Numbered from the stretch's first letter, positions 50,655-59,648 are shown. The stretch is 64,000 nt of DNA from Bradyrhizobium sp. BR13661 (GCF_029892425.1 NZ_JARXWB010000033.1:26138-90137), one strand, 5' to 3'. Numbers and translations are program-made. Notes: generated by a model not told the origin, from the sequence alone.

Positions 50655-52565
50655 TTGTCCAGCACGCCCGCAGTCGCTTCCGGCCATCACCCCAATCCGC
50701 TTCCGATTGCCATGACCATGGGCGCCCTCGGGGTGGTCTATGGCGATATCGGCACCAGCCCCCTCTACGCGCTGAAGGAAGCCGCCAAGGCGGCCGCCCA
50801 TGGCGGCACGGTGACACAAGACGCTGTCCTTGGCGTTGCCTCGCTGATCCTCTGGGCGCTGCTTCTGATCATCTCGCTGAAATATGCGCTGCTGATCCTG
50901 CGCGCGGACAACCGGGGCGAAGGCGGCATCGTTGCACTGCTGGCGCTGCTCCACGCCCGCCACGCCCAACCAGGCACCTGGCGCGCCCATCTGCTGGTCG
51001 TCGGCCTGATTGGCGCGGCACTGCTCTATGGCGACGGCGCGATCACGCCGGCCATCTCGGTGCTGTCAGCCATCGAAGGCCTCAAGGTCGACGCCCCCTC
51101 GCTCTCACCGGTCGTGGTGCCCCTGACCATTGCCATCCTGGTCGGCCTGTTCTTCATGCAAAAGCAAGGCACCGGCTTCATCGGCCGCATCTTCGGACCG
51201 GTGATGCTGGCCTGGTTCATCGTGCTGGCCGCGCTCGGCATCCACGGCATCATTAAGGCACCTGCGGTGCTGGCGGCGCTCAGCCCGTTCTATGCCCTGG
51301 ACTTCCTGATCCACCAGGACTTTGCGGTCTCCTTCGCGATCCTTGGTGCCGCCTTCCTTGCGGTCACCGGCGGTGAGGCGATGTATGCCGACATGGGGCA
51401 TTTCGGCCGCCTGCCGATCCGGCTCGCCTGGTTCGCGATCTGCCTTCCCGCACTGGTGCTGAACTATTTCGGCCAGGCCGCGCTGCTCATCAGCGATCCC
51501 AGCATGATCGAGAATCCGTTCTTCCAGCTCTGCCCTGACTTTCTCCATTACGCACTGGTCGCGTTCTCGGCGGTGGCGACCGTGATCGCCTCGCAGGCCA
51601 TCATCTCCGGCGTGTTCTCGCTGACCCAGCAGTCGATCCAGCTCGGCTTCCTGCCGCGCATGCAGATCCGCCACACCACGAGCGATGCGATCGGCCAGAT
51701 CTATGTGCCGCTGGTGAACTGGCTGCTCGCCGCGGCAACGCTCGGCGCAGTCCTCGCCTTCGGCACCTCGGACGCCCTCGCCGGCGCCTATGGCATCGCG
51801 GTCTCGCTGCTGATGGCGATCACCACGCTGCTCGCAGCCCTGGTCGCGATCCAGTGGGGCTTTTCGCCCTGGCTCATCGTGGCCGTCAACGGCTTCTTCT
51901 TCGTCATCGACATGATCTTCTTCGCGGCCAACTCGATCAAGCTGTTCGAGGGCGGCTGGTTTCCGCTGCTGCTCGCCGGCCTCGTCGCCTTCCTGATGCT
52001 GACCTGGCGCGCCGGCGTGAAGCTCGTCGAAGCCGCGCGCGCAAAGCTGCGCCAGCCCGAAGAAGATCTGATCGAGACTGCGGTCAACAAATGCAGCGCG
52101 CGCCTGCCCGGCACCGCCGTGTTCCTGGCATCGGCGCCGAAAGGCGTGCCGCTGGCGCTGACGCAATTCGTCAAGCACAATCACGTGCTGCATGAACGCA
52201 TCATCCTGGTCACCGTGCTGATCGAGGAGCTGCCTCATATCCCCGACCAGGACCGCGCCGAGGTGATCGAGATCATCCCCGGCATCACCCGCGTGATCCT
52301 GCATTACGGCTTCATGCAGAACCCGACGATCTATGAAGGACTGACGCTCGCCTGCCGCCAGGGCCAGCTGCCAGGCATCGACCTCTCCGACATCACCTAT
52401 TATGTCGGCCGCGAGACCATCATCCCGCGCGAGGACGTTCCCGGCATGTGGGTCTGGCGCGAAGGCCTGTTCGCCTTCCTCCAGCGCAACGCTGAACGCT
52501 CGGCCGCGTTCTTCGGCGTGCCGACCAAGCAGGTGGTGGAGTTCGGCACAGAGCTGGAGATTTAG
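50655..52565 (+). CDS. kup: Potassium uptake protein Kup
   Basis: The 636-residue protein has about twelve hydrophobic segments and Kup landmarks: GVVYGDIGTSPLYALKE, LRADNRGEGG, ALLYGDGAITPAISVL and GGEAMYADMGHFG. A TTG start at 50655 is used, with GAGGGG six bases before it. It imports potassium with protons. The 90-bp gap before it follows an intergenic repeat. Confidence 0.95.
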   Translation: MSSTPAVASGHHPNPLPIAMTMGALGVVYGDIGTSPLYALKEAAKAAAHGGTVTQDAVLGVASLILWALLLIISLKYALLILRADNRGEGGIVALLALLHARHAQPGTWRAHLLVVGLIGAALLYGDGAITPAISVLSAIEGLKVDAPSLSPVVVPLTIAILVGLFFMQKQGTGFIGRIFGPVMLAWFIVLAALGIHGIIKAPAVLAALSPFYALDFLIHQDFAVSFAILGAAFLAVTGGEAMYADMGHFGRLPIRLAWFAICLPALVLNYFGQAALLISDPSMIENPFFQLCPDFLHYALVAFSAVATVIASQAIISGVFSLTQQSIQLGFLPRMQIRHTTSDAIGQIYVPLVNWLLAAATLGAVLAFGTSDALAGAYGIAVSLLMAITTLLAALVAIQWGFSPWLIVAVNGFFFVIDMIFFAANSIKLFEGGWFPLLLAGLVAFLMLTWRAGVKLVEAARAKLRQPEEDLIETAVNKCSARLPGTAVFLASAPKGVPLALTQFVKHNHVLHERIILVTVLIEELPHIPDQDRAEVIEIIPGITRVILHYGFMQNPTIYEGLTLACRQGQLPGIDLSDITYYVGRETIIPREDVPGMWVWREGLFAFLQRNAERSAAFFGVPTKQVVEFGTELEI

Positions 52566-52587
52566 GAAGGCCGTCCAGCCTCGCCCT

Positions 52588-53376
52588 TCAATGCGGCGGC
52601 AAGGGCTTCAATCCGTTCTTGGTGATCACGGCTGCAGCATCCGCGGAGGAGAGGAAGTGCAGCAGCGCCAGCGCAGCATCAGGCTGTTGCGAGTTCGCGG
52701 GAATAGCGCCGACATAGAGCGTCGGCGGCTGAATCTCGGACGGCACCGTGCCGACGAAATCGATGCCGGGCACGTGGATCATTTCGGCGACCTGCTGGAA
52801 ACCGATCTCGGCTTCCCCGCGTGCGACGACGGCAGCGACGGGCTCACCCGAAGGCGGCCCGCGCACCTTGCGCGTCTTGCCGGCGATTTCATCGGCAATG
52901 CCGAGTTTCTTGAAGCCGACGTTGGACAGATAGGTGCCGCTGGAACTGTCCGAATAGGCAATGGATTTGGCTGCCAGCAGTGCCTTGCGCAGCGCGTCCA
53001 CAGTGCTGATGTCGGGCTTGGGTTGCCCGGCCCGGACCACCATGCCGATGAAGGATTCCGCGAGCGGCATCCGGCTTCCGGGCCGCGCCAGATTGCGCTG
53101 CTCCAGCAGGTCCACGCCACTGCCGTCCATGATCACCACGTCGGCCGGCTCGCCATGGGACAGACGCGTCGGAATCGCTTCCGGTGAATCACCGACCGAA
53201 GGACCGCGCGTCGTGACGAGCTTGTGTCCCGTCGATTTCTCGAAGGCCGGACCAAGCTCCTCATAGACGGCAAAGAACCCGGCCGAAATCATCACCTTGA
53301 CGTCAGCGGCTGCAACGCCGGTCGCTGTTGCGATGGTGACCAGGACAGCGATCAGGCAAGCAAAGCTTCGCGGCAT
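52588..53376 (-). CDS. ModA-like extracytoplasmic binding protein
   Basis: The 262-residue protein has a signal peptide (cleavage near VAAADV) and a type II binding protein fold: VMISAGFFAVYEELGPAFE, DVVIMDGSGVDLL and SIAYSDSSSGTYLSNVG. It resembles molybdate-binding ModA, but no permease or ATPase is nearby and the ligand residues cannot be checked here. ATG 53376 follows GGGAGAGG. Confidence 0.82.
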   Translation of the reverse strand: MPRSFACLIAVLVTIATATGVAAADVKVMISAGFFAVYEELGPAFEKSTGHKLVTTRGPSVGDSPEAIPTRLSHGEPADVVIMDGSGVDLLEQRNLARPGSRMPLAESFIGMVVRAGQPKPDISTVDALRKALLAAKSIAYSDSSSGTYLSNVGFKKLGIADEIAGKTRKVRGPPSGEPVAAVVARGEAEIGFQQVAEMIHVPGIDFVGTVPSEIQPPTLYVGAIPANSQQPDAALALLHFLSSADAAAVITKNGLKPLPPH

Positions 53377-53411
53377 GGAACCTCTCCCAACGTCGGCCCA
53401 GGCCACGCCAA

Positions 53412-56150
53412 CTACGCCCCGTTGCCGTTCTCCCCATTCCCGCTCTCGGCCTCTTCGGTGATGTGCTCGACCGAGACGACATGCTCGTCCTCGGCGGTAT
53501 CGAACACGATCACGCCTTGCGTCGAGCGGCCGGCGATGCGGATGCCCTCGACCGGGCAGCGGATCAGCTGGCCCTTGTCGGTGACCAGCATGATTTGATC
53601 CGCATCTTCCACGGGAAAGGACGCGACCAGATTGCCGTTGCGGTTGCTGACGCTCATGGCGACGATGCCTTTGCCGCCGCGGCCCGTGGTGCGGTACTCG
53701 TAGGACGAGGTCCGCTTGCCATAGCCGTTGACCGAAACGGTCAGCACGACCTGCTCGGCCGCCGACATCTCGATGTAGCGCTCCTGCGGAAGCTGGAAGC
53801 TGCCGGAGGTCTCCTCCGCCTCGGCATCCACCGCAGCCTCTTCGCTCGCGGCCTCGCCGGCGACCGCGCGGCGCATCTTGAGGTACGCCGAGCGTTCGTC
53901 CGAGGTGGTCTCGACATGGCGCAGGATCGCCAGCGAAATCACCTTGTCACCCTCGCCAAGCGCAATGCCGCGCACGCCCATCGAGGTGCGCCCGGTGAAC
54001 ACGCGCACGTCGGGGACCGGGAAGCGGATGCACTGGCCGCCGGCCGCGGTCAGCAGCACGTCGTCGCGCTCGGTGCAGATCTGCACGTCGACGATCGCCT
54101 CACCCTCGTCGAGCTTCATCGCGATGATGCCGGAGCGGCGGACGTCGACGAAGTCGGACAGCTTGTTGCGCCGGACGTTGCCGCCTGTGGTGGCGAACAT
54201 CACGTCGAGGTTGCCCCAAGTCGATTCATCCTCGGGCAGCGGCATGATCGTGGTGATGCGCTCGCCCTGCTCCAGCGGCAGGATGTTGATCAGCGCCTTG
54301 CCGCGCGCGTTCGGCGCCGCCATCGGCAGGCGCCAGACCTTTTCCTTGTAGACCTGGCCACGCGACGAGAAGAACAGCACCGGAGTGTGAGTCGATGCCA
54401 CAAAGAGCCGGCTGACGAAATCCTCGTCGCGGGTCTGCATGCCGGCGCGGCCCTTGCCGCCGCGGCGCTGGGCGCGATAGGCCGACAGCGGCACGCGCTT
54501 GACGTAACCGGCGTGCGACACGGTCACGACCATGTCCTCGCGCTGGATCAGGTCCTCGTCCTCGACCTCGCCTTCCTGCTCCATGATCACGGTCTTGCGC
54601 GGCGTGGCGAACTCGGCCTTCACTTCGGCAAGCTCGGTCTTGATGATATCAAGCACGCGCTCGCGCGAGCGCAGGATGTCGAGATAATCGGCGATCTCGA
54701 CGGCGAGTTTGGAGAGTTCGTCGCCGATCTCCTCACGGCCGAGAGCGGTCAGGCGCTGCAGACGCAGGTCGAGAATGGCTCTCGCCTGCTCCATCGACAA
54801 TCGGATCGTACCGTCCGGGCTGATGCGGTGGCGAGGATCGTCGATCAGCGTCAGCATGTCCTCGACGTCGCGCGCCGGCCAATCGCGCGACATCAGGGTG
54901 TCGCGGGCGGTGGTCGGGTCGGGCGAGGTCCGGATGACGCGGATCATCTCGTCGATATTGGCAACCGCGATCGCCAGACCGACCAGGATATGCGCGCGAT
55001 CGCGCGCCTTGGCGAGCAGGTACTTGGTGCGTCGCGTGACGACCCGCTCACGGAAGTCGACGAAGATCGCCAGCAGGTCCTTCAGATGCATGATCCGCGG
55101 ACGGCCGCTGTCGAGCGCAACCATATTGACGCCGAAGCTGGTCTGCAGCGGGGTGAACCGGTACAGCTGGTTCAGCACCACGTCCGGCACGGCGTCGCGT
55201 TTCAATTCGATGACGACGCGGTAGCCGTCGCGATCGGATTCATCGCGCAGGTCGCCGATGCCCTCGATCTTCTTTTCCTTGACCAGCTCGGCGATGCGCT
55301 CGACCATCGTCGCCTTGTTCACCTGGTAGGGAATCTCGGTGACGATGAGCGCCTCGCGCTCCTTGCGGATGGTCTCGATCGCGACCTTGCCGCGCATCAC
55401 GATCGAGCCGCGGCCAAGGTGATAGGCGGAGCGAATGCCCTGACGTCCGAGGATGACGCCGCCGGTCGGGAAATCCGGTCCCGGCACGATGTTGATGAGC
55501 TCGTCGATGGTCAGCGCAGGGTTGTCGATCAGCGCGACGCAGGCATCGATGACCTCGCCGAGATTGTGCGGCGGAATGTTGGTTGCCATGCCGACCGCGA
55601 TGCCGCCGGCGCCGTTGACGAGAAGGTTCGGGAACTTGGCCGGAAGGACCGACGGCTCGGTCTCGTTGTTGTCGTAGTTCGGCTGGAAGTCGACGGTGTC
55701 CTTGTCGATGTCGGCCAGCAGCGCCAGCGCGGCCTTGGTCAGGCGCGCTTCGGTGTAACGATAGGCAGCCGGGGGATCGCCGTCGACCGAGCCGAAATTG
55801 CCCTGGCCGTCGATCAGCGGCACGCGCATCGAGAAGTCCTGCGCCATGCGGACCATGGCGTCGTAGATCGACTGGTCGCCGTGCGGGTGATACTTACCGA
55901 TGACGTCGCCGACCACGCGGGCGGACTTGACGTACTTCTTGTCGGGCGTGTGCCCCTGCTCGTTCATCGAGTAGAGGATGCGGCGATGCACCGGCTTCAG
56001 GCCGTCGCGGGCATCGGGCAACGCGCGCGCCACGATCACGCTCATGGCGTAGTCGAGATACGACTTCTTCATCTCCTCGAAGATGGAGACGGGGCGAATA
56101 TCCGAGGGTTGCGCCGGCTGGTCGCCGGGCTTGTTGTCGTCGTCAGCCAA
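53412..56150 (-). CDS. gyrA: DNA gyrase subunit A
   Basis: The 912-residue protein has the catalytic Tyr132 (AAYRYTEARL), the winged-helix segment HPHGDQSIYDAMVRM (quinolone region) and the six C-terminal beta-pinwheel repeats, including the GyrA box QRRGGKG. At the position of E. coli Ser83 stands Gln93 and Asp97 matches Asp87. With GyrB it introduces negative supercoils into DNA. The gene lies alone on the minus strand above coaD. Confidence 0.97.
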   Translation of the reverse strand: MADDDNKPGDQPAQPSDIRPVSIFEEMKKSYLDYAMSVIVARALPDARDGLKPVHRRILYSMNEQGHTPDKKYVKSARVVGDVIGKYHPHGDQSIYDAMVRMAQDFSMRVPLIDGQGNFGSVDGDPPAAYRYTEARLTKAALALLADIDKDTVDFQPNYDNNETEPSVLPAKFPNLLVNGAGGIAVGMATNIPPHNLGEVIDACVALIDNPALTIDELINIVPGPDFPTGGVILGRQGIRSAYHLGRGSIVMRGKVAIETIRKEREALIVTEIPYQVNKATMVERIAELVKEKKIEGIGDLRDESDRDGYRVVIELKRDAVPDVVLNQLYRFTPLQTSFGVNMVALDSGRPRIMHLKDLLAIFVDFRERVVTRRTKYLLAKARDRAHILVGLAIAVANIDEMIRVIRTSPDPTTARDTLMSRDWPARDVEDMLTLIDDPRHRISPDGTIRLSMEQARAILDLRLQRLTALGREEIGDELSKLAVEIADYLDILRSRERVLDIIKTELAEVKAEFATPRKTVIMEQEGEVEDEDLIQREDMVVTVSHAGYVKRVPLSAYRAQRRGGKGRAGMQTRDEDFVSRLFVASTHTPVLFFSSRGQVYKEKVWRLPMAAPNARGKALINILPLEQGERITTIMPLPEDESTWGNLDVMFATTGGNVRRNKLSDFVDVRRSGIIAMKLDEGEAIVDVQICTERDDVLLTAAGGQCIRFPVPDVRVFTGRTSMGVRGIALGEGDKVISLAILRHVETTSDERSAYLKMRRAVAGEAASEEAAVDAEAEETSGSFQLPQERYIEMSAAEQVVLTVSVNGYGKRTSSYEYRTTGRGGKGIVAMSVSNRNGNLVASFPVEDADQIMLVTDKGQLIRCPVEGIRIAGRSTQGVIVFDTAEDEHVVSVEHITEEAESGNGENGNGA

Positions 56151-56318
56151 GTGGGAATCCGGTGAGGTTTTATCTGGGAATCATATAGCGCATCGACGCC
56201 CTGATAACCACCCTTGGGGGCTTCCGGGAAGCGCTTTTTCCGACTGTTTTTCCAGAGACTTACGCCCTGCCCGGCACCACCTCTGGCGGGACCCGAAGGT
56301 GCCGGGCGGAACCGCCCG

Positions 56319-56732
56319 TCATGCCCCGAAAAACACGCTGTGCATGATGCGCCCGGGCAGCAACGTAAACAGTCCCGCCACCACCAGCGCGCCGGTAAAA
56401 ATGAAGATCATGGTCCACCGATGAGCGGCAACGCGATGCGTGTGGGCCCGCCACACTGCGATCGGCAGCATCACCAGCGTGAAGATCGACAGCAGGTGGA
56501 TCGGGCTGAACGGCCCGACCAGGCGGATCTGGTGGATCCAGAACGACGAGGCCGCCACCACAGCCATCAGCGCCACCCAGATCCAGCCGATCGTCCGGTG
56601 CGGCAGCGTGCCCTTGGGCGCGGCGAACTGGACCAGGCCGAGCACAAAGGCCGCCATGGCCGCGAAGGCGTGCAGTGGGATTGCCGGAGCGGCATCAAGC
56701 AGGGGCGCAAGGCTCATGTGACCAAGGCTCAT
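56319..56732 (-). CDS. DUF2306-type membrane protein
   Basis: The 137-residue protein has four hydrophobic segments and several conserved histidines (LHAFAAMAAF, WIHQIRL, AAHRWTMIF), typical of DUF2306 membrane proteins of unknown role, which may bind haem or copper. ATG 56732 follows GGAGAG; GTG 56741 and ATG 56717 are alternatives. A CtrA-type box is 43 bp before it. Confidence 0.82.
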   Translation of the reverse strand: MSLGHMSLAPLLDAAPAIPLHAFAAMAAFVLGLVQFAAPKGTLPHRTIGWIWVALMAVVAASSFWIHQIRLVGPFSPIHLLSIFTLVMLPIAVWRAHTHRVAAHRWTMIFIFTGALVVAGLFTLLPGRIMHSVFFGA

Positions 56733-56774
56733 GTGGTGCACTCTCCGACCAGGCCATCGACCATGTGAATATGA

Positions 56775-56789
56775 TTAACATTAAGTTAA
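56775..56789. promoter_or_regulatory. CtrA-type box
   Basis: TTAACATTAAGTTAA has the TTAA-N7-TTAA pattern of the cell-cycle regulator CtrA. It lies 43 bp before the DUF2306 gene. There is no plus-strand gene for it to serve. Confidence 0.6.
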
Positions 56790-56931
56790 TACCATTCACA
56801 TCGCGGCCCGTCAAAGGCTTGAGGCAGCACATGAGACCAGCCCGGAAAACCGAGCTTGGCCTGCCAATTGATAAGAAATCCTGCCGCTTTACGCGAGCAA
56901 GGCAAAGTTCGAAGCGAAGCCGCGCTTCGCC

Positions 56932-57420
56932 TCAGAACGGGATATCGTCGTCCATGTCGTTGTTGCGGCCGCCAGCGGCAACCGCGCGGCGCGGTGCGCT
57001 GCTGACCGGACCGGACGAGCCGAAATCGCCGCCCGGCTCGTCGCCGAAGCTGCCGCCGCCCCCGCCACCACGGCCGTCGAGCATGGTCAGCGTCGAGTTG
57101 AAGCCCTGGAGCACGACCTCGGTCGAGTACTTCTCAGCGCCCTGCTGATCGGTCCATTTGCGGGTCTGCAGCGCACCCTCGATGTAAACCTTGGCGCCCT
57201 TCTTCAGGTACTGCTCGGCGACCTTGCAGAGCCCTTCGTTGAAGATCACGACCCGATGCCACTCGGTCTTTTCCTTGCGCTCGCCGGTGTTCTTGTCACG
57301 CCAGGTCTCGGACGTGGCGATGCTCAAATTCGCGATCGGCCGCCCGTCCTGAGTACGGCGGATTTCCGGATCCTTGCCGAGGTTTCCGACCAGAATGACC
57401 TTGTTGACGCTTCCCGCCAT
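56932..57420 (-). CDS. ssb: Single-stranded DNA-binding protein
   Basis: The 162-residue protein has the OB fold (VNKVILVGNLGKDPEIR, KTEWHRVVIF, YIEGALQTRKW) and a Gly-rich linker ending in the acidic tail DMDDDIPF used to recruit repair proteins. ATG 57420 is chosen over 57438 because it gives the usual MAGSVNK start and has GGAGAG. An SOS box lies at 57565. Confidence 0.96.
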   Translation of the reverse strand: MAGSVNKVILVGNLGKDPEIRRTQDGRPIANLSIATSETWRDKNTGERKEKTEWHRVVIFNEGLCKVAEQYLKKGAKVYIEGALQTRKWTDQQGAEKYSTEVVLQGFNSTLTMLDGRGGGGGGSFGDEPGGDFGSSGPVSSAPRRAVAAGGRNNDMDDDIPF

Positions 57421-57564
57421 CACCGCTCTCCGTTCCAAATGCCACTGAATTTCGAAAAGGCGCGCCCGCGCTGCTGCCTGTTGGGCCGACCCTATACGCT
57501 CACGAGCGCCGGACGGCCCGCCACGCCCTCGGTTATCCCCACATATAGCATCGGCTGAACATTT

Positions 57565-57579
57565 GTTCCAGATTTGTTC
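57565..57579. promoter_or_regulatory. LexA (SOS) box, GTTC-N7-GTTC, upstream of ssb
   Basis: GTTCCAGATTTGTTC has the direct-repeat GTTC-N7-GTTC pattern bound by LexA in alphaproteobacteria. It lies 145 bp before ssb. An overlapping GAAC-N4-GTTC is present as well. Confidence 0.7.
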
Positions 57580-57656
57580 CCATCAAAAATGATGCGACTC
57601 AAGCGTGCACAGCAACAGCTCGCACCGCGAGGCACGCCACAAGATCATCCAGGAAT

Positions 57657-57687
57657 CGAAGCCGGCCTCGCGCCGGCCTTCGTTTTT
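57657..57687 (+). terminator. Orphan rho-independent terminator before the first porin-like gene
   Basis: CGAAGCCGGC and GCCGGCCTTCG pair round CTCGC, followed by five T, as in the two terminators after the beta-barrel genes at 58597 and 59509. No plus-strand gene precedes it. The 446-bp gap 57421-57866 otherwise holds the SOS box and the structured leader below. Confidence 0.7.
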
Positions 57688-57788
57688 GTTTTTGTTCCCA
57701 ATGAGAACCATAGGTCAGTGACTATTACATTTTGTATCCGTTGTGGCATTTGAGAGACACAACTTGCAGCTTCACTAGTGTATGCACG

Positions 57789-57852
57789 TCCCAGTTGGAC
57801 CAAAGCGTCCGATGTCCTTCCGTCAGACGGAAGGCAACAACAGAAACTGGGA
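57789..57852 (+). other. Structured leader of the first beta-barrel gene
   Basis: TCCCAGTT (57789-57796) can pair with AACTGGGA (57845-57852), closing a loop that holds a second stem, CCTTCCGTC and GACGGAAGG (57816-57834). The ribosome site GGGA and ATG 57867 follow at once. Such a fold can protect or control the mRNA. Confidence 0.5.
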
Positions 57853-57866
57853 CTGGGATTTCGAAA

Positions 57867-58556
57867 ATGAAGAAGGTTTTGCTGGCTTCGGCCGCTCTGA
57901 TCGCTCTCACCGGCGCCGCTTCGGCTGCCGATCTGGCGGCGCGCCCCTACACCAAGGCCCCGGTCGCTGTGGCCTCGGTCTACAACTGGACCGGCTTCTA
58001 CCTCGGTATCGTCGGTGGCGGCGCGTGGGAAGCTGCCTCTGGCGATCCGAAGATGAAGGGTGGCTTCGTCGGCGGCACCGCCGGCTACAACTGGCAGACC
58101 GGCAACGTCGTGTTCGGTGTCGAGGCCGATGGCGCCTGGGCTGACGTCAGCGCGACGGCCGCTGGTACGGTTTTCGTCCCCGGCGTCGGTGGCGTGCCCG
58201 CCTCGCTCACCTCAAAGACCGACGCGATGGGCACCGTGCGCGGCCGCATCGGCTACGCCGTCAACAATGTCCTGTTCTACGGCACCGGCGGCTACGCTTG
58301 GATCGACAACAAGCTCACCGCCACCTTGGGCGCCGCATCGGTCTCCGACAGCAAGTTCCACTCCGGCTGGACCGTCGGCGCAGGCGTCGAAGCGTTCTTC
58401 GCTCCGCAGTGGTCGGTCAAGGGCGAGTACCTCTATCGCAGCCTCGGCGGCGAGACCTACTTCTCGGGCGCCATTCCCCTCGGCACCCTCAACCTTCACA
58501 CCGTGCAGGTCGGCGTGAACTATCACTTCAACGGCCCGGTGGTTGCCAAGTACTAA
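57867..58556 (+). CDS. Outer-membrane beta-barrel protein (Omp25/Omp31-like)
   Basis: The 229-residue protein has a signal peptide (MKKVLLASAALIALTGAASAAD) and alternating strands ending in HTVQVGVNYHFNGPVVAKY, the C-terminal pattern of the rhizobial/Brucella Omp25/31 family. Such proteins are abundant outer-membrane structural proteins. It is the first of a tandem pair; the second ends with the same GGPVVAKY-type tail. Confidence 0.9.
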   Translation: MKKVLLASAALIALTGAASAADLAARPYTKAPVAVASVYNWTGFYLGIVGGGAWEAASGDPKMKGGFVGGTAGYNWQTGNVVFGVEADGAWADVSATAAGTVFVPGVGGVPASLTSKTDAMGTVRGRIGYAVNNVLFYGTGGYAWIDNKLTATLGAASVSDSKFHSGWTVGAGVEAFFAPQWSVKGEYLYRSLGGETYFSGAIPLGTLNLHTVQVGVNYHFNGPVVAKY

Positions 58557-58596
58557 GCGAAGTCCGGAGCTTCGTCTCCAACGCCATCGCGTATCG

Positions 58597-58623
58597 AAAG
58601 GCCGGCCTTGCGCCGGCCTTTTT
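58597..58623 (+). terminator. Rho-independent terminator after the first beta-barrel gene
   Basis: AAAGGCCGGC and GCCGGCCTTT form a ten-base-pair stem with a five-base loop followed by T residues. Confidence 0.8.
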
Positions 58624-58710
58624 GTTTTCGCGGCCCGGCCCGCCCAACCGTCAAGGAATCGTGGAGCGCATCGTCGCGCGCGAATGGACTGGGCGAGTTG
58701 GGGATCTGAC

Positions 58711-59481
58711 ATGAAGACTTGCGCGCTGAAGAGTTGGGCGCTGGCCGCGATCGGCCTGTTCGCACTCGGCGCAGCCGCGCCGGCTGGCGCGGCGGATCTC
58801 CCGCTCTATGGCAAGGCGCCGGTGGCGCCTGTGCCCGCGCTCGAATGGACCGGCGTCTATGGCGGCCTCAACGGTGGCGGCGGCCTTGGCCATACCTGCT
58901 GGAGCATTGTCGGCGTCGGCGGCGTTGCGATCGACCCGCCTGTCGGCGAAGGCTGCCATGATGCCAGCGGCGGCACGGTTGGTGCCCAGCTCGGCTATCG
59001 CTGGCAGAAGGCGCGCTGGGTTCTCGGCGTCGAAGGCCAGGGCAACTGGGCCGACTTCAAGGGCAACAATCTGAGCCAGGCGCTGGCGCCGCTGAACAAC
59101 CGCACAAGGATCGACAGCTTCGGTCTGTTCACAGGCCAGCTCGGTTACACCGCGAACAGCGTGCTGTTCTACGGCAAGGCGGGCGCAGCCGTCACTCACG
59201 ACAAATACGACGAGTTCGTTCCCGGCATCGGCGTGGTGTCCAACACGCTCAGCCAGACCCGCTGGGGCTATAGCGCCGGCTTCGGCGTGGAATACGCCTT
59301 TGCCGAGAACTGGTCGGTCGGCGGCGAATACGACCATCTGTTCCTCGGTCATCACGGCGGCATTCTCACCAACACGGTCGTCGCCCCGTTGGCCCGCACC
59401 GAGCGGATCGGCCAGGACGTCGATATCGGGATGATCCGCGTCAACTACCGCTGGGGTGGCCCCGTCGTAGCCAAATACTGA
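58711..59481 (+). CDS. Outer-membrane beta-barrel protein (Omp25/Omp31-like), second copy
   Basis: The 256-residue protein has a signal peptide (MKTCALKSWALAAIGLFALGAAAPAGAAD), a beta-barrel pattern and the ending IRVNYRWGGPVVAKY. It shares the family ending and general layout with its neighbour but is clearly diverged, with an extra Cys pair (HTCWS and EGCHD). Its own terminator follows. Confidence 0.9.
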   Translation: MKTCALKSWALAAIGLFALGAAAPAGAADLPLYGKAPVAPVPALEWTGVYGGLNGGGGLGHTCWSIVGVGGVAIDPPVGEGCHDASGGTVGAQLGYRWQKARWVLGVEGQGNWADFKGNNLSQALAPLNNRTRIDSFGLFTGQLGYTANSVLFYGKAGAAVTHDKYDEFVPGIGVVSNTLSQTRWGYSAGFGVEYAFAENWSVGGEYDHLFLGHHGGILTNTVVAPLARTERIGQDVDIGMIRVNYRWGGPVVAKY

Positions 59482-59508
59482 GATTGGCAGCCAAATTCAG
59501 CACCGTCT

Positions 59509-59533
59509 GAGGCCGGCCTCGCGCCGGCCTTTT
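59509..59533 (+). terminator. Rho-independent terminator after the second beta-barrel gene
   Basis: AGGCCGGC and GCCGGCCT pair round CTCGC, followed by four T. It resembles the terminators at 57657 and 58597. Confidence 0.75.
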
Positions 59534-59633
59534 GCTGTTCCACTCAGGGCAATGGCCATTAGCTGCTGCCAGGTCCCGCCAGCGCGCCAACAATCCGTTG
59601 ACGATTCGCAAGTCCCACTGGAAATCTGTCTCC

Positions 59634-59648
59634 GTTCTTCCTACGTTC
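59634..59648. promoter_or_regulatory. LexA (SOS) box, GTTC-N7-GTTC, upstream of uvrA
   Basis: GTTCTTCCTACGTTC is a direct GTTC-N7-GTTC repeat, the LexA site type of alphaproteobacteria, 96 bp before the uvrA ATG. It supports SOS control of uvrA. Confidence 0.75.

Noticed and set aside
53463..56165. A 900-codon open frame antisense to gyrA
   Set aside because: GC-rich genes often leave such frames on the other strand; gyrA is certain and the antisense product has no motif.
57557..57568. GAAC-N4-GTTC, the LexA site of Gram-positive bacteria
   Set aside because: Alphaproteobacterial LexA uses the direct GTTC-N7-GTTC repeat, which overlaps it; the other match is probably chance.
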